The notes under the pieces were generated by a model. That model was given only the letters and a program-made list of their open reading frames with translations. It was not told the origin of the DNA and did no database searches. Of a stretch of DNA of 64,000 nt, positions 62,736 through 64,000 are shown piece by piece. The DNA is from Zoogloea dura (GTDB taxonomy: Bacteria; Pseudomonadota; Gammaproteobacteria; Burkholderiales; Rhodocyclaceae). Where the stretch lies: the NCBI RefSeq assembly GCF_012927165.1, contig NZ_JABBGA010000021.1, forward strand, positions 39,344-103,343, written 5' to 3'. A program made the translations under genes and the position numbers. The first letter of the stretch is position 1, and every line of letters starts with the position of its first letter.

Positions 62736-63578
62736 ATGAGCCACGATTTCGCCCTCGACATCATCGAATCCGAGTTTGATTCCAAGGTCCTCGCCCTGTC
62801 CCGCCGGGTGCCTGTGCTGGTGGATTTCTGGGCGCCCTGGTGCGGCCCCTGCAAGACCCTCAAGCCGCTGCTCGAGAAGCTGGCGCGGGAATACGGCGGG
62901 CGCTTCGTGCTGGTCAAGATCAACTCCGACGAGGCCCAGGCGGTGGCGGCCCGCTACGCGGTGCGCAGCATCCCGGCGGTGAAGCTGTTCATCGGCGGCG
63001 AGGTGGTGGACGAATTCATGGGCGCCCTGCCGGAAGGGCAGGTGCGGGCCTTCCTGGATGCCCACCTGCCCGACGAGGCGGAGCGCCTGCGCCATGCCGC
63101 CGCGGCCCAGGCCGAGCCGCTGGCGCGGGTGGAGCTGCTGCGCCAGGCGGCTGAGCTGTCGGGCCGCCGCCTGGCCATCGTGCTGGACCTGGTGGCCGCG
63201 CTGATCGACGCCGGCCTGCCTGACGAGGCCCTGGTCGGCCTGGAGTCGGTGGCGGTGCGCGAGCGGGACGACCGCTGGCTCAGGCTCAAGGCCCGCCTCG
63301 ACCTGGCCGGCGAAGGCGGGATGGAGGATGAAGCCGTCCTGCTGGGGCGGCTGGAGGCCGACCCCAGGGACTTTGAGGCCCGCTTCGGCCTGGCCACCCT
63401 GCTGGCCCAGCGCAATGACTGGTCTGCCGCCTTCGGGCAACTGCTCGAGGTGGTGCTGCGCGACAAGGCCGAAGCCCGCGACCGCGCCCGCAGCCGCCTG
63501 CTCGAATGGTTCCCCCTGTGCCCCGATATGCGCGCCGTGATGATGGCCCGCCGTGATCTGTCGATGTATTTGAATTAG
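62736..63578 (+). CDS. cnoX: Thioredoxin-TPR co-chaperone CnoX (YbbN)
   Basis: 280 aa. N-terminal thioredoxin fold with an active WCGPC (C36, C39; VDFWAPWCGPCKTLKP), cis-Pro in SIPAVKLF, then a TPR-like helical domain (residues ~120-280). E. coli CnoX lacks the first active cysteine; this CxxC form resembles the alpha-proteobacterial type that also reduces disulfides. Holds proteins under bleach stress and hands them to GroEL or DnaK. 79 nt after hrpA. Confidence 0.92.
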   Translation: MSHDFALDIIESEFDSKVLALSRRVPVLVDFWAPWCGPCKTLKPLLEKLAREYGGRFVLVKINSDEAQAVAARYAVRSIPAVKLFIGGEVVDEFMGALPEGQVRAFLDAHLPDEAERLRHAAAAQAEPLARVELLRQAAELSGRRLAIVLDLVAALIDAGLPDEALVGLESVAVRERDDRWLRLKARLDLAGEGGMEDEAVLLGRLEADPRDFEARFGLATLLAQRNDWSAAFGQLLEVVLRDKAEARDRARSRLLEWFPLCPDMRAVMMARRDLSMYLN

Positions 63579-63660
63579 GGGGGCGGCTTCAGCCGGCTGT
63601 GGAGAGCCTTTGCGGGTCGGCTTTCCTTTTTTCCGCGTTGGATTGGCCGGGAATTCGCCC
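63579..63660. repeat. Second REP-like palindrome copy and flank
   Basis: GGGCGGCTTCAGCCG at 63581-63595, the same core as the reverse complement of 33-47, begins four bases after the cnoX stop. The following 65 nt contain no gene; TTTCCTTTTTT at ~63621-63632 may be a weak U-tract of a terminator. Confidence 0.45.
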
Positions 63661-64000
63661 CGGCGGGCGACTCACTTCTTTGCTTCGCCAAAGAAGTAAG
63701 CAAGAAAGGCGACCCGCCTCCCCGGTCGTTCGCGTTGCGAACGACTCCCCTGCGCTGCTCGCATCGGGCGGCCGGCGCGGAACTCGTCGGCTACGCCTCC
63801 TCAGACAGCCGCGCCGGAAGGCCCCGCCCGCTGCTGCGCTGCTCGGCGGGTCAGAACGGGCTTTTCGCAAACACCGCGCGTTTGCTGAAGCAGGGCGCGA
63901 TGATCAACGAAAGAGCAAAACCCCAGCGCCTCGCACCCACCGGCCTTTCCGTAGAGGCTCGGTGCCCGGTAAAAGCCCGTTCCGACCCGCCGAGCAGCGC
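63661..64000. repeat. Folded non-coding element with 30-nt inverted repeats, running off the window
   Basis: No credible gene; a 93-codon frame on the minus strand is Arg/Ser/Pro-rich and reads through hairpins. Nested perfect hairpins: ACTTCTTTG (63674-63682)/CAAAGAAGT (63689-63697), GTCGTTCGC (63725-63733)/GCGAACGAC (63737-63745), and CAAAC/GTTTG around 63868-63884. Long arms GCGCTGCTCGGCGGGTCAGA... at 63836-63865 and its complement at 63971-64000 match at 29 of 30 positions with 105 nt between. Sequences of this general type (TTCTTTGCTTCGCCAAAGAA) recur in intergenic regions of several proteobacteria from memory. Confidence 0.6.

Noticed and set aside
63589..63870. 93-codon gene on the minus strand near the window end
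   Set aside because: Reads through perfect hairpins, Arg/Ser/Pro-rich, no ribosome site; better explained as part of a structured repeat.

Overview
The window is chromosomal DNA, very GC-rich, densely coded and mostly housekeeping. Gene content and order (rplU-rpmA-obgE-proB, petABC-sspA-sspB, dnaX-ybaB-recR, small SRP RNA, 16-strand-type general porin, bacteriohemerythrin) point to a betaproteobacterium, probably of the Rhodocyclales (Azospira/Dechloromonas/Azoarcus-like). That placement is inferred from order and composition, not from a search. I see no prophage, insertion sequence, CRISPR array or rRNA operon.

Layout. 1-3.2 kb: a four-gene pseudopilin/pilus-biogenesis operon on the minus strand. 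3.2-7.4 kb: a diguanylate cyclase and a NarL-type two-component pair whose kinase carries an N-terminal receiver domain. 7.4-8.3 kb: tRNA-Thr and initiator tRNA-fMet, flanking a small DUF5710 protein. 8.3-11.1 kb: a CpxP/Spy-like periplasmic protein divergent from a CpxR/CpxA-like pair, with three tandem CpxR-type boxes between them. 11.2-17.3 kb: SRP RNA, dnaX, ybaB, recR, a class III CoA-transferase, galE and a DUF2237 protein. 17.3-30.8 kb: PBP4-like dacB, petABC, sspAB, bacteriohemerythrin, a PilZ/YcgR-like protein, dadA, fbp and putA. 30.8-38.6 kb: tamA, a small cytochrome c, a major porin, then proB, obgE, rpmA and rplU on the minus strand, and a Cds6/SnoaL-like membrane protein. 38.7-42.8 kb: an operon encoding a c-di-GMP phosphodiesterase, an outer-membrane barrel and a small PstS-like periplasmic protein. 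43-44.8 kb: glnS. 45-58.3 kb: a signalling island. 58.5-63.6 kb: hrpA and cnoX/ybbN. The last 0.4 kb is a strongly folded non-coding element with 30-nt inverted repeats.

The most distinctive part is the 13-kb signalling island. Two tightly coupled operons converge with only 15 nt between them. The plus-strand operon runs TonB-dependent receptor, YfiR/DUF4154 protein, BarA-like hybrid kinase, and a REC-PAS-GGDEF(AADEF)-EAL effector. The minus-strand operon runs degenerate-EAL/REC/PAS protein, a 66-aa orphan, an HDOD protein, a PAS kinase and a REC-HD-GYP phosphodiesterase. The 38.7-42.8 kb operon repeats the scheme of outer-membrane barrel, small periplasmic protein and inner-membrane c-di-GMP enzyme. 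Both GGDEF domains in these operons are degenerate while the EAL and HD-GYP sites look intact. The accessory signalling here is therefore biased towards c-di-GMP breakdown; the only intact-looking cyclase is at 3.2-5.0 kb.

Start codons were chosen from family alignment remembered, Shine-Dalgarno matches and ATGA/TGATG overlaps. Long open frames antisense to GC-rich genes were treated as shadows.
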